Shown here: positions 50,501 to 63,453 of the stretch, piece after piece | Numbering within the stretch: the first letter of the stretch is position 1 | How the letters are laid out: every line of letters begins with the position of its first letter | DNA from: Engraulis encrasicolus | Taxonomy: Eukaryota > Chordata > Actinopteri > Clupeiformes > Engraulidae | Assembly: GCF_034702125.1 (NCBI RefSeq) | Contig: NC_085869.1 | Location: 54,841,214 to 54,905,213, forward strand | Direction: 5' to 3' | Length of the DNA: 64,000 nucleotides | The notes under the pieces: model-generated | What the model saw: the letters and a program-made list of their open reading frames with translations, nothing else | Told to the model about the DNA's origin: nothing | The model's database searches: none | Program-made: the position numbers and the translations under genes

Positions 50501-53500
50501 CTACAAACATAATGCAGCCCTATCACAATTATCCGTGACTGTCAATGATAGAATATTCTTTAAAATGTAGTAATAAACAAGACCCTGGATGAAGATAAGA
50601 TAAGGGACTTTATTTTCATCATTGAGTAATATCAGAAGAACACAGAGACCAAACTTTGGATGCAGCATACCATATTAAGGTATTTGTCCTACGGGTAAAA
50701 CTACCTTACCTAAGAACCAACAGATTTCATGATGTGATGGAAATGGAATGTTACAGGACACAAAAGCCTTGGGATGTTACTAATACTCTAACTAAAACTG
50801 TATTTGGCCATTTTTCATATTAAATACACAGAATGTCCTACAGCCACATCACCCCTATAAACAAACCCACACTTGCTAACAGACTTTCACTTACTGAAAT
50901 GATTTGTAGTTTTGTAAACTTCAGTTATGAGACAGTGCAATGTACAGTCCATTCATATCTAGGAATGTATTTTTATACAGAGTTGCATTTAGCATCAAAA
51001 CAACCTAATCAAGGTACAAATAAATTGTGAAAATTAAAAACCCGGGGGCAGAATTGTGCAATAAATAAGTTCAGCTACTGGATTGTATGTGCTCCATTCT
51101 ACATTAATCACTGAAGCATTAGTTAACATTTCCCTTGACCTTCTGAATAAAAATGTCAAGCCGTGCTTACACACACAGTGTGTGCACTAGAAATAACAAA
51201 ACCATATAAAAAGAATTTCCAGTCAAAGAAGTCAAAATACTGGTTTAAAAGTGTTATTTCATCAACAACAAAAACATCCAATGCATACCAATCTTTCATA
51301 ACTGTTCAAAGACAGTGACAGAGTACTTCTACATGACTATGCTTGAAATTGTCTATTTAATTTATGGCATTACAATTCAAGTCACTTTAATTGTGCACAC
51401 TGCAGCTGACAGCTTTTGCCTGGGACAACGACAATGTAATAAAGACCCCCTCTCCCTGGGTTTGGGACAACTGACCCCTTTGTCCCACCCTGTTGGCTTC
51501 CCTGATTGTGCATACTTTAGACACTCAGACAAATACAACTCAAGCAAGCATGGGAGTACACTATGACATTTTACATTCCTCTTTGCCCTTTTTCTTTCCT
51601 CCTTTTTTAGAGTCTTTCCTGGCTGGCGCTCCCTGATCTCCTGCCTCTACTACCCCTGCGGACTGACCCACATCCTCTACGCTTCCTGTTTGGCCTTTGG
51701 TGCTTGAAGCTACCTCCTCTTTTCCTACTGCCTCAGGCTTCACCTCTGTGCTGCTATCTGATGGCTGCTGTTCTGTGTCCTTTGTTTGGCTGTGATCCAG
51801 CTCTGAAGCGGGAGAGTCCCCCTGAGTAGCTTCCTCTGTTCTGTGTTCCTGTACTCCTTCTCCTGTGCCGTTTTCCTCTTCCTGTTCTACTACGGTGACC
51901 TTTGACCCCTCTTGGGCCTCATCACTCTGCTCCTCCTTGATTGGGTCAGCAGCACCCTCTTGATGCTGTGATTGGTCTGTCTCGCCTTCCACTAGACGCT
52001 CCTGCTGAGGTTTGCCCTGCTCAGGGCTGCCATTGTTCCCTTGGCCCTGGTCATCAAATAGAAACTCTTCCCCCTCATCATCTTCTTCATCTCCTCCTGC
52101 GTCAACAGGTCTTGACTCGGGTATGTCGTTATTAGTTTCCTCGTCCGCTTCACTTAAGTTTTCAATGCCCTCATCATCAGAGAGAGCAGGGGCAGCAGCC
52201 TGGTTTTGATTGGCCACCTCTCCCTCTCTTTCCCCATCAACTGAACTCAGGAGTTGACTGCTTCTGTCTTCAACCTGCATGCACTCATCAGTGGCAGCAA
52301 CCTCTGGTTCGTCTTCCGGTTCCGTTTCGGTGCCGTTTCCCGCCATGTCTGTTGTCGTGCCCTCTGCAATTTCGCCATCTTCTTCCGCATGGGATGACAA
52401 GACATCTGTTTGACTCGTCTCAGCTGATTCAGAGACCCCAAGCTGACATGATGCACCAGGGGAGTCTATAAGCAGAGCAGAGCAGGAGCCCTCAGCTACC
52501 TCATTATTAGTGCAGCCATCTAATTGGTCAACTTCTGGAACGTCTGCTCCTCCTACGCTTCGATGTTCTCCATTCAATTGTAACTCAGATGGATGGGAAT
52601 CAGGATCAGTGGGGGGCGGCTGTGCATTCTGAAGAGTTTCACTGGGGAGGTCATCCACTTCAGCTTGTTGACCTGAACAACTTTCAGAGGCATTTGTAGC
52701 AGACTCTGATGTATTCAAAGAGACGTCTGTATTTTCCTGTTCGTCTGCATTTGACTGGTCTGTTGTAGCGAACTCTGGTGTACTCAAAGAGGCATCTGTA
52801 TTTTCCTGTTCAACTGCATTTGACTGGTCTGTTGTATCATTCTGCACCTCTGTGGTGATCTCAGGGGCGTCAGATTGGACTGTACAATTCTCAGCACATT
52901 CTTGGATTGGCTCCACAGTTTGCTCGTCTGCATTTGACTGAGCGACGAATTCTGTTGATGCTGCATCCTTCTCCGTTTCTCCATCCTCTCTTACGAGCTT
53001 TTCTTCGATTTTCTGTTCAGGGTCTTCCATCATCTGTACAGGGTCCTCCCTGGGCTTTGTGTCTTGATCTTGTTGTACCTCGCTTTCTGCTAAAGACTTG
53101 TTTACTTTGTCATCTTTGGTTTTCTGTCCCGGGTCTTCACTCTCTGAGCTCTCCCCCTTAGTTTTAGATTCTTTGGTGTCGTCCTGTTTCACCTCGCTCT
53201 GTGCTCCTCCCTTTTGCTTCTGTTTATTCTTCTTCTTCTTTTTCTTCTTCTTCTTACCAGAGGCACTGGCAGTCTGAGGTTGCTGGGACTTGGCAGGTGT
53301 CTGTGAGGCAGCAGTCTCTTCCTCCTCCTCACTGACTGGTGTGGTCTCTGCCTCAGTTTTGGCTTTGCTTGGTGCCTCTTGCTCTGCTGCTGCCACAGTT
53401 GAAGACCCATCACCGGCATTCTCTGAAGCGATCTCTGATGATGCCTCCTCAGACTGCTCGGAGGTGACAACACTGACAATAATTTCAGGAACAGAGGATT

Positions 53501-56500
53501 TGTCCTCTGCCTCTCCAGCAAACGTTCCATTCTCACTTGTAATATCGGCCACAGGCTCTGTGGCACAGACCTCCTCAACTTTTTGATCTACCTGCCTTTC
53601 TGCTGATATATCCAGCCCAACGGATACAGGGCTACGCATTTCTTTCCCACCCTCAACAGACTTATAGCCTTCTATATCACTTCCTGCAACCTCTGAACTC
53701 TGGTCACCTTCTCTGCCACTGTGTGATTCAATTGATTGAGTTTGAACAGGAGGCCCTGACTCGATCTCTTCCTCATCTCCTATTGGTGGAGCGTCTGGCT
53801 CCTTTGATTGGCGGGCCTCTAAACCAATTCCAGTAGGGGGGCCACTGGTGGGAGGTGGGGATGAGGTCACATGGTTCTGGGGGGACACTGCCTCATCCAG
53901 CTGATTTGGCTGCAATCTCTCAGCCGCCTTCGCAACTCCAGACTGCTTCTCCTGACCACTGCCTAGGAGACCATTAGCAAGACAGTGTCAGGGGGTCAAG
54001 GTCAAACACACTGTGGCTGAAGCTGTGCCAGTTAGCGCTGTAGCAAAAGATTTGAGATTTGAAGGGAAGATTCGAGAGGATCACGGCAACGAGGGCAGAA
54101 GAGAAAAGAGACAGGAGAAAGGAGGAAGATTTCATATAGCGGCAAAGCCTTCGATCCCGGCTGGATCTGATCACGGAAGCAATGTTCAGCGCCATATTTG
54201 GATACGATGCAAACCGCACATCCAGAATATCCCCTGCTGTGCACAAGGTCAGGTATTGCAGAATAGATTGCACTGTACACTGTAGGATGTTGATTCCCAT
54301 AGGCAATTGAGGAAAATGTCTGAACTATACACAGAAAATGCAAGGCAGCATTTCCTGCCGTGTATGTGCCTAGTAGACCTACAGACCAATATGACTTGCA
54401 GGATAAGTGTTGTTTTTGCAGTTGGTATCTGTACTGATGATTGTTTTAATGGTCGGTATGTCCAATACACAGATGTCCATTTTGGAGACTGCACAAAATG
54501 AAAAACAAAAGCAAGCACCAATGGCAGCAAACTATAAAAAGATTACATGCATGCAATCAAGCATTTACCAGTGGCTGTTCTGGTCATGGAGCATTCCATC
54601 AGCTTAATCATGCAGAATTTAACCATCACACTGAAGCAAGTGCAAGATTTGAATTTTTGCACAAAAAAATGTGATCAGCATATTAGCTCTGACACAACAA
54701 ACGAATCAAAAACAGCAGAGCTAGTTGCTAGGAACCCATTGAATCTGTAGACAGCAAGCAGGTGCACACAAGGCAATACCACAAAATCGTGCCAAAAAAT
54801 AAATAAATAAATAAAAACCTCATGTCATGCATATGTTTGGCAAGAAGCAGATGCGTTGGGCCATTGTGGCATTGAGCATGCAGTGTGCAGAAGAGAAGTC
54901 CTTACCAAGTACGCTCGTTCCTTCTGTGGGCGACGTTTTGGCATCCCCTGTCCCATCAAGCATGCCCTCTCCAATCTCGCCGTTGGGGTTCAGGTCTGGT
55001 CCAAGCACAATACCATGTTTCTGTACAAATACACACCCCAATCAATAGCAATAAAAATACATACTTGTGCACGGAGAGATGTAGCACACTTTCAGCTATG
55101 TAATGTGATATCCAATTGTACACCTTTGTACTTTGTACTTTTTTCCACACACATCATAGGAAAGCACACCACTACTTCTCTAGTACCTTCAAAATATCCT
55201 TCAGTTGGACAACCTCATCCCTGAGCTCATCGCGCTCATTCCGGATCGCATCGGTATACTCCTTCTGCCTTTCTAAGGCCTGAACAGCGCCCCCAATTGG
55301 CAAGGAGAAGGAAGCACAGGTGGGAAAAAAGAAACCATGAAGCAGGTAGGAAAAAAGCAGATGTGATAGAAAGCAATAAAAGATGTTTATGCTGACAGAG
55401 TAAATGAGATAAAGAATAAAACAATAAAACAATCATGCTAGGGTACTTTATAGAAAGGCATGAAATAAAATTTAACAAACAAACAAAACCTACCCCATGC
55501 CAAATGACAGAGGGTAGCATAAAGCAAAGATGGCAGATATCCTAAGATTTATCATGGTGGTGAGGTGTAAAAACTGATTATACAGTATATTACATACTTC
55601 ACACAGCTGCAAGTAGTCTGAACCACTAGCCTGATTATCATCGACGTTCAAATGTCTTTGAGACTTGGTCTGACCAAGAGCATAACAATTAACATTTCCC
55701 AAGTGGCATGGTTGACCCGCCTCCCTTGGTTTGTGGGAGGAGTTCCCATATTTTCGGGAACTCAGAATTCTACTTGCATTGCTCTTGACCTGACTAGTTG
55801 CAACGCTGAAAGTGTTGTGTCACTAGGAGGGCATAGCCTGGCTACTGGACCACAGTACTTGCTCCGAATGACTTGAACCACCATTAAGTAACTTTCTATG
55901 CTTATCTACCATCTTTGCAGCGCTAAACTAGTCAGGGGTTTCGCCAAGCATACCCCAATTTTTTTATCCTTCCATTCCAAAGTTTCCTGGAGGTCGGCAA
56001 CCTCCCTGCGAAAGCCGTCGTGCTGCAGATTAAGCTGACGAATCTCCTGCTCGCCAGCAGATGAGGATGAAGAGGATGACAAGGAGGAGAAGATGATGAA
56101 GAGGGTGATGAGGAGGGTGAAGGTGGAGATGAGGAAGGTGACGAGGGTAGAGAGAGGGAGATAAAGAATGACATACAAAGACACCAGCCAAGGATAAGAC
56201 AAGATAAAGCATGCTTTGGAAAGAAAGATCAGAAGAAGGCAGTTCCTTCTGATACCCAACCAGAGAAGTGTACAGACAGAGAACAAGCAACCTAAGCAAC
56301 CCCTCTATACATTTCTACTCATTTTTTAACCTGTTCATTAGACCCTGTTCACACGTAGGATATTTTTGAAAATGGTTTGGGCCTCTTGTTTACACGCATC
56401 TCCTTTAAAACGTCGGTTTTAGGGATGTTTAACGCACCTGTCACAATGGTCTTTTTATTTTCATCTTCATCACTTTACGTGAAGAGATAAAATAGGTCTT

Positions 56501-59500
56501 ACTGTAGATGTGTGATATTGAGTGTTACACATTCTCACACAATTGATCAGCATGATAGCTTCACAGACTAATTGATCAGGTCATTTAAAAACCTAAGTTT
56601 CATGTTAACCTAACAAGCAACCTAAGATCCAAGTTCACTGAGCCAATTTCGTAGGTTTTAAATAAATGTATCCATGTAATATAGCCAGCACCCCAGTTAG
56701 TTTGTATTTCTTAGACAACTTAAGATTTAAAAAATTGTTAATTCAGACCTGAATAAAGTACAGTAGAGTCAGGTAAAGTCAAACAATTCCAGTCTATTCC
56801 TATACACCACAATTAAAATGACCGTGTGAATTTTACATACAACAAGCATACTATGTGCAAAAAAAATCACATTTCAGCGTACTATATAAATTGATGTTAC
56901 AGGTTAAGCATGCGTAATTGAAGCAAACTTTTGATTAGGTTATAAATGAGATATTATGCAAGATATCGGTATGAGATCTCACTAACAATAATACAGAGGT
57001 CGACATACACCACCACCATGCTATTTTCAGAACAAACCCGCAGTTGAATCATGACCTCATTCAGAGAGCCACAATTAGACTGGATCACACATCAGATGTA
57101 CTCGGGGCTGCTGACCGCTTTGACTGGGCCCAGGACAACATCACCTCAAAGGGCCTCCTTCTCAATAACATACAATGTAATGGGGGACCCAATTCTGGGG
57201 CCCCTCTCTCCCCGGTCCCGGGATAACTGACCCATTTGTCCTACTCTGTCGTAGGGCCTGGATGTACAGTATCTGGCTTGTTAACTGCCCCAGATAGCCC
57301 AGTCAGCAGTGTGGTAGTGTGCTAATGCTTTGAGGAAATGCATAGCATTCTCAACACATTCATCATGATAAAAAAAGAAACCCTGACTTGCTCTTCTGTT
57401 TTTAAAGGTGTGATTACGAGACTAAATTAGGAGATTAAACACTTTGGGGAAATCAATGACATTGTATTCACACATACGTACATCTCTGAAAAAACGAACA
57501 ACTGAATCGTTTTGGCATGTTTGAACTCACAGTCAGTAGTTCCTCGCTGGCCTTGAGTGTCTGCTTGAGCTCGCTGAACTGGAACTGCAGTATGCTGTGG
57601 GCATGCTTCTCCCGCTCCAGTTCCTGCACAGGGAAGTGGCACCACCAACTTAAAGAAAAACTCTTTACTTTTACTTACAACAAACAACACAAATACTATT
57701 TACATTAGACAAAAACATGCCCTTGTAGTTGATAGTAATGGATATGTCGGAGTATATAAATGCAATAGTTAATTGCCATAAACGTGTACAGTATAGTAAG
57801 CCTATAGGCTAGAGTGCAGTCTTGTGTCCTACAGTACATCAGGCTATTTTACGTGTAACCAAGCACGTTATTCCCCTTGTCATCCACAATCATCTCCCCA
57901 CAGATCTCTATCTAACATCTCATGTACATTGAAGTCTACATCATCCATCCAAAACCAACCACAAATCATATGACCAACTTCAACAGGTAAACATTTCGTT
58001 CCTGGGCCTTACAGTACCTTGGTCTTGTCCTCGTACTCTCTACGCGACTCGGACAGCAGTTCCTCCAGCTCCGTGAGCGAGTCCTTCTGGACGTCCACCT
58101 GGTACATCAGGTTGCACTTCTCGTTGTCCAGCTGGGCGTTGGACACCATCGCCTTGCGGTACTTCTCCTCCATCTCCGCCAGGGCGTCCTGCAATCATGG
58201 ATGGCCACCAGTCAGTTTCAGAAATTTGCCCTTCTCCAAATGTAAACTCAGTAACTCAGTTTTCCCTTCATGGTCGCACATACATTTCATTGTACAGACG
58301 GCATTTATAACTCACTAATAGACACACACTCTCATATTTTCTCATCCAGAATTCGGATCAATGCAAAACCATTTTTAGTCTGCAACATTCTTCTCAGTCA
58401 TTCCCCATGCCATCAGCTCTACCAAAATCGTTTAATGAACTACTATATTAAATCACTACAGGGGGATGGAGACTACAGTTTTGAGTGTCTTAGATGAGAG
58501 TGAACAGAACAACAGGGAGGGAGGAACAGATGTTTGAAAACAGGATGCTGATGAGAAGGACCAGACACTGTTTTCATGACACCTTCCTGTTGCACAAGCC
58601 AAGCAGAGGAAACATACCACTGAGGTTCAAAACAGAGATGCATCAAAGACAGGCTGGAAGGTAAGCAAGGAACTCTAGACTGGGCCAATCATTTGGTGTC
58701 CGCTTTGTACTGTACTGTATCTACAAAGTAATCTATTATCAAGTTAGAATCTATAGAACCATGCATATGTAGCCTGTCCAAATAGTTTGATTCTAACTCG
58801 CTTATTCTGAGCACGTACTGTACGGGTCATGGTAGTCTTTGCTTTCAAATAATTTAAATGTTTCCTGTGTATTGTACTACCAGCTCTCTATGTGTATGAA
58901 AACTGTGTGTGGGGGCATGTGAACCCATGCATCATGTCCATTCTCTTCCCATTTCAAAGGCCTGGGTCTATGCTTACAAAAACAAACCCTTGCTAATTTG
59001 ACATGCTGTTACTGTGGCCTTTGAATTGAATTCTGTGCCTATTTAAGGAAAAGCTATATTTATATTACTGCAGCCTATACAGATCACATTCAGACATCTA
59101 TATTCTGACATTCTACATTCCATAAGCACTCAATGCTTTACTCTGCTGAAACCAGAAATAATTATTAATATGGCTGCCAAATCATGACCATCCTAACCAA
59201 TCAAGTACAGTAGAGACAAAAAACAAGATGCAGATATGCAGAAGTGCGATATGACCCCCAAGCCCTTTGCCATGTCATCTACATTTTATTTAGCTGATTA
59301 GTTGGCAGAGGGTTTTTCAATGTATACCTTGACTTCTTTGAGGCTCTGCAAATACTTGGACTCCACATCTTGAATCTGATCCTTAAGCTCGTGAATCTCC
59401 TGGGGGGGAGGTGCGCAGATCAAGGAGTGGAGGAGCGGTGCATAGTGACAGAGAAATAGAGACAAGATGAAAGAGAGACAGAGTTGGATGAAGACGAGTA

Positions 59501-60740
59501 ATGGTGATGAAACACATGCAGCTTTTGGTGCTGAGCAGGAAACTGTAGAGGAGCAGAGTGAGATGACACAGCAACATATCGAAAGAGAATGGCTGAATGT
59601 AAACTTTCCACTTACAGCTTTTAAACTTAGTTAAAACATAAACATTACTTACATTAAAGCTATTTTAAAAGCTCGAGGAAAATGCCAGGAGAGTCTGCGT
59701 TTATGTAAAAAGTGAAGACGCATAAGAGAGGGAACATACATAGGAAATGACTAAGCATATACCGTGGAGGAGTAGTGACATGTTAAAACCTGGCAGCTGT
59801 TGATAAGAACAAGGAAAATGGCAATAGCATGATGGCATTCATAAAGGCAGAATAAGAAGTTGGCTTAGCTGCAGATTGTTGAAGGAAATATCTTGGAGAA
59901 AGAGAGAGAGAGAGAGAGTGAGAGAGAGAGTAGAATAGTGGGAGGAAAAGTGGACTCTCCACCACCACCCAACACACACACACACACACACACACACACT
60001 ACCTTGATCTCTCGTACGGAGTTCTCGGTATCTGCGGTGATGGAGGTGTCCCCACTTCCCCGGCGAGAGGAGCTGCCCCCTAGAGAAGCAAGGGTGGCGG
60101 AGGACAGGGTGGACGCTCGAGACCCCTGAGGACAAAATAACAACACACCACACCCCTTAATGCAAACACCCTATAACATACACACAGGCCCCTGAGACAT
60201 CACAACAACATGCACCCCTTAATGCAAACACCCGTTTGGTAGGGCAAGTACACAATACACTGTAAAACATTAAAAGGTTTCCAGAAGATATTTGTTCTCC
60301 ACTTTTTTTCAACATTTGAGTGTTTTTTCAAGAGCCATGAAAATTTGAATTCTTTGTCTATGTGAACAACAAACATACCAGATCAACGTGTTAGGCCCCA
60401 CCCCATACATTCTGAAAAGACTCGTTTTCAAGTCCATTGCACTGAAAGAGCTACGAGTTCTCTGAGAAGCAAATAAGTTCTCTGGGGAACCGAAATTTTA
60501 TATGATGGTTTTGTTGAATGTTGGTCAGAAATCCGAGGAGTAAAAAAACAACAAAATTTGATCGTCTCTGTGGAAGAACCCATAATAAATAAAAGCAGCA
60601 TTCATAAGTTACTGTTTTTTGTAATAAAGATAAACTGTTGAATGTGCACATCATTCCTGTTGTTTAAAAATTCAATATGATATTTAGATGACATGTTTGT
60701 TTACCTTCTCCAAGTAGTCTCTGTCTAGCCGATCATCCAC
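47537..60740 (-). CDS. LRRFIP1: LRR-binding FLII-interacting protein 1, short coiled-coil form (partial, 5' end missing)
   Basis: The LRRFIP family binds Flightless-I and nucleic acids and acts in TLR/interferon and Wnt signalling. Exons in the window: 60705-60740, 60003-60125, 59328-59399, 58018-58188, 57531-57623, 55954-56046, 55187-55279, 54906-55020, then 49605-49654, 48764-48881, 48574-48653, 48253-48357, 47537-47647. All join in phase to 419 residues plus stop; earlier exons lie beyond 64 kb. Family stretches are [58 protein letters not shown]-like [51 protein letters not shown] and [20 protein letters not shown]. Nearly all is heptad-rich coiled coil. The C-terminus is NATSPQ. LRRFIP2 is the main alternative; the associated long exon favours LRRFIP1. 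Confidence 0.9.
49107..49465. mobile_element. TTAA-flanked MITE (AGGGACACTG ends)
   Basis: AGGGACACTGTG and CACAGTGTCCCT are inverted ends, with TTAA at 49103-49106 and 49466-49469. No coding sequence is present. It lies in the LRRFIP1 intron between exons 49605-49654 and 48764-48881. Confidence 0.8.
50029..50250. mobile_element. Short element rich in GTCATGACA words
   Basis: ACGCCAGCGTCA occurs near both ends, and the interior repeats GTGTCAT, ATGACA and GTTTATGACATGTCCATG, the last shared with 33185-33200. It belongs to the same dispersed family as 32590-33260. Confidence 0.5.
50609..50614 (-). terminator. Candidate polyadenylation signal for the long LRRFIP1 transcript
   Basis: TTTATT (AATAAA on the minus strand) lies about 950 bp beyond the long-form stop. 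A weaker ATTAAA candidate is at about 51354-51359. Neither is proven. Confidence 0.3.
51427..51520. repeat. Dispersed repeat fragment, related to 57166-57260
   Basis: Both fragments have CAATGTAAT, a CCC-rich stretch, GG(A/G)(C/T)AACTGACCC and TTTGTCC in the same order. They are diverged copies of one family. The family is not identified. Confidence 0.4.
51561..60740 (-). CDS. LRRFIP1: LRRFIP1, long form with alternative acidic terminal exon (partial)
   Basis: This form uses the same eight upstream exons, but the phase-1 donor of exon 54906-55020 joins the acceptor at 53962. The terminal exon 51561-53962 encodes 799 residues to a TAG at 51561-51563. It is strongly acidic (Glu/Asp, Gln, Ser), with one basic tract of about nine lysines then NKQKQKGG near 53220-53260, a likely nuclear or nucleic-acid-binding signal. 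The last residues, KGKEECKMS, match the way the mammalian long LRRFIP1/GCF2 form ends (lysine-rich, then Cys-x-Met-Ser). Both this exon and 49605-49654 enter at phase 1, so they are alternatives. From 52749 to 52838 a 23-residue unit is tandemly duplicated. The first in-exon start-like codon is irrelevant, as the frame is open through the acceptor. Confidence 0.88.
55626..55844. mobile_element. Dispersed repeat, copy 2 (CTAGCC...GGCTA ends)
   Basis: Same orientation and order of words as 18469-18714, somewhat shorter. It lies in the LRRFIP1 intron between exons 55954-56046 and 55187-55279. Confidence 0.65.
59974..60000. repeat. (CA)n starting at the donor of LRRFIP1 exon 60003-60125
   Basis: On the coding strand the donor reads AAG|GTAGTG and then becomes (TG)n, so a dinucleotide repeat begins within the splice-donor region. 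A (GA)n tract lies at about 59898-59930. Confidence 0.9.
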
Positions 60741-61721
60741 CTGCAGACAAACACAGAGGGAGAGAAGAGGGATTAAGACAACTGTTTAGGTTATTCAGAA
60801 CGAGAAGGGAAGGGAGACGAGATGTTGATGTCCACGTGCAATGTCCAGGACACGGACACTTGAGCATCTCAGAAGTGCCACTCGGCTGCCATGACGAAGG
60901 TGGCATCATCCAATCAGATCAGGCCCTAACGAGGATGCCAAAGGCATGAGGGCCAATGACCGTTACTTCCTCAGTGGCCAGTCTACTGGAGGTAGTGGTA
61001 CAGGTGCAAGTCGTCAAATAATGCTCACAAAGGGTTCACACTCCCTTCTAGGACCTGTTTGTGAATATAAAGGGCTACTGAGGATGCTATCCATCAATCA
61101 AAAAGTAAACACAACCCGGAGCAAACACTCTGAGAACCAAGTAACTGAATGAGAGGAGAAACACATTCTCTCCTGAAGGGTTAGTTTGGTTAGAGGCAAA
61201 CAGTCCAGCAACACTCTATGAGATAAGTGCCGACTGCACTGTTTTTATTAGCACTCTCAAGGCCATTGGGTCAGGACCACTCCAAAACACACTCATCGTT
61301 GCATGCCAGTGAGCAGCATTCTCCTTACGCTCTGCCCCATTGACAGATTCCCTATGAAGTCTGCACCACAGACATGGCTGATAGTTAGTCAATCCTTACA
61401 CACTGCATAACGCCTCTCGTCCAATCAGAAACTCTTAAATAACTCGACCGGATCTAACTGTTGCTTAAAAACCATTAGTACATGACCCGCACATGAAGGC
61501 TGTGAGGACACACATGGATTCAAGTGGCCTCCACAGCTGAATTAAGAAAGGTTCTTGGTTCCACAGTCGTATGTGGAGCACACACAGACAACAGACTGGC
61601 TAGTGATCTCATCTCAACCAAGATTCATTCACCAGCATTATCATCATGCTGCGAAACAAACAAACAACTTCCTGAAAGCCGTCACACACAAATCTCCATG
61701 GATACTCCATGTATTCTACTA
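60741..61721. other. LRRFIP1 intron, no exon recognised
   Basis: This is upstream of the first visible LRRFIP1 exon on the coding strand. I see no family exon here or up to 64 kb, so the intron extends beyond the window. Confidence 0.5.
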
Positions 61722-63453
61722 CAACCCCTGGCAAAAAGTATGGAATCACCTGTCGTGGAGGATGTTCATTGAGTTGTTTCAATTGATAAAAAATAGAAGG
61801 ATGAATGGTACGACACAAACCTCAAGTAATTTTCAAAGGGGAACTGTCTGGCTTTAAGAAACACCAAAAGAAATCAAGAAAAACAATTAAGTTAGTAAGT
61901 AATTGTTACTTTTTTAGAGCATGCATAGAGAAAAAAATATGGAATCACTCAACTCGGAGGAAAAAAATATGGAATCATGAAAAACAAACAGACAAAAGAA
62001 CGCTTCAAGACTTTTTTGCACCACCTCTGGGCTTCTTAACAACCCACAGCTTCTGAGGAATGGCATTAATGGATGAAAAACAATACCCTTCATCAATTTT
62101 ACTCACTCTTTCTCTGATTGCAGTTACCACATTGGCTTTACAGGTTGGAGCCTTGTCATGGACCATTTTCTTAAACGTCTACCTCAGATTTTCATTTGGT
62201 TGAGGTCCAAACTGTTTGTAAGCTGACGATATGTTTTTCTTCAATGGATGACATCACTGATTTTACAGTATGACAAGTAAAGATCCGTTAACATCCCAAG
62301 AAGAGATTTCATCATCTCCAAGCATCTCTTCAATTGATTGGATAAGAAAAGTGTCCAAAACAACAACGTTAACTTGTGCATTTATTGAAAATGTAATGCA
62401 GTCATGTTCCCCCCAGTGCCTTCACCTGACATGCAGCCCCATAGGCTATTGTCAATGACAGTGGACATTTGTACGTTTTCATTAGTCAGTCATCCTCATT
62501 TTAATTTTTCATCAACCCCATGTAATAAGTGCACCAGACAACACTTCCAGCATCAAATTGTTCAAAGAGGATTCACAATTTGTCAATTAATTAGACTTCC
62601 ATCCAGTCAAACTGTCTGAATGCTTTTTTTGGGCCATTGCATTGTTGTTTTTCCAATTTGGGTGCATGTGTAAGTTCAGATATCCGTGAATGTCTCTGTA
62701 TGTAAAGCCCATTTGCTTTAGGTGATTGGAGATGGTTGCCAATGCCTTTTCAATAAATACTCAAGTTTATATTGAAATGTTGACAATTTTCTGATCCAAT
62801 CAGTTGAAAGGATGCTTCGGAATGATGAAATCATTTCTCGAAATGGTAATGTACCTGTCCATTGGCAAAACCTGTGAATACATTCTTAAAGATAAAAACA
62901 CAAGGTCAAGTGTCAAGGCCTACAAAAAGCCTTGAACTCAAATCCAAGACGATATCTGTGGTGGAAATTTGAAAAAACATGGTCAATGGCAAGGCTCCAA
63001 TCCGTTAAGATGATCTGGCACTGTAATCAGAGATAAAATGGAGCAAAAATGAAGGGAATGTTTTTTTCCTCGTAAATGCCATGCCTCAGAGACTGTAAGT
63101 TGTTCTAAAATCCAAAAGTGGTTCAAAAAAGCTTTTGGAGTGCTTTTTTTGTTAGTTTGTTTTTCATGACTCCATATTTTTTTCCTCAGAGATGAGTGAT
63201 TCCATTTTTTTTTTCTCTGTGCATGATCTAAAAAAGTAACCATTACTTACTAACACAAATGTTTTTTTATTTTTGAAACTTTTTTTTTTTGAAATTCTTG
63301 AATTTCTTTTGGTGTTTCTTAAAGCCAGACAGTTGCACTTTGAAATGACTTGAGGTTTGTGTTGCATCTTTCATCCCTCTATTTTTTATAAAATAAAACG
63401 ACTCAATGAACATCCTCCACGACAGGTGATTCCATACTTTTTGCCAGGGGTTG
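61722..63453. mobile_element. Tc1-like transposon rearranged into a long inverted repeat
   Basis: CAACCCCTGGCAAAAAGTAT and its inverse form the ends, flanked by TA (61720-61721, 63454-63455), the Tc1/mariner target. The left part matches, on the minus strand, the 3' half of a Tc1-type transposase (for example TTGGAGCCTTGTCATGGACC). The right part from about 62755 to the end is a diverged inverted copy of the same segment (for example TTGGAGCCTTGCCATTGACC read inverted) instead of the N-terminal half. No intact transposase remains. Confidence 0.8.

Noticed and set aside
53290..53586. Plus-strand Ser-rich frame opposite the LRRFIP1 acidic exon
   Set aside because: It is a shadow of the minus-strand Glu/Ser-rich coding sequence; the family match is on the minus strand.
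57044..57226. 60-codon plus-strand frame as a gene
   Set aside because: It runs into a dispersed-repeat fragment (57166-57260) inside an LRRFIP1 intron and has no identifiable domain.
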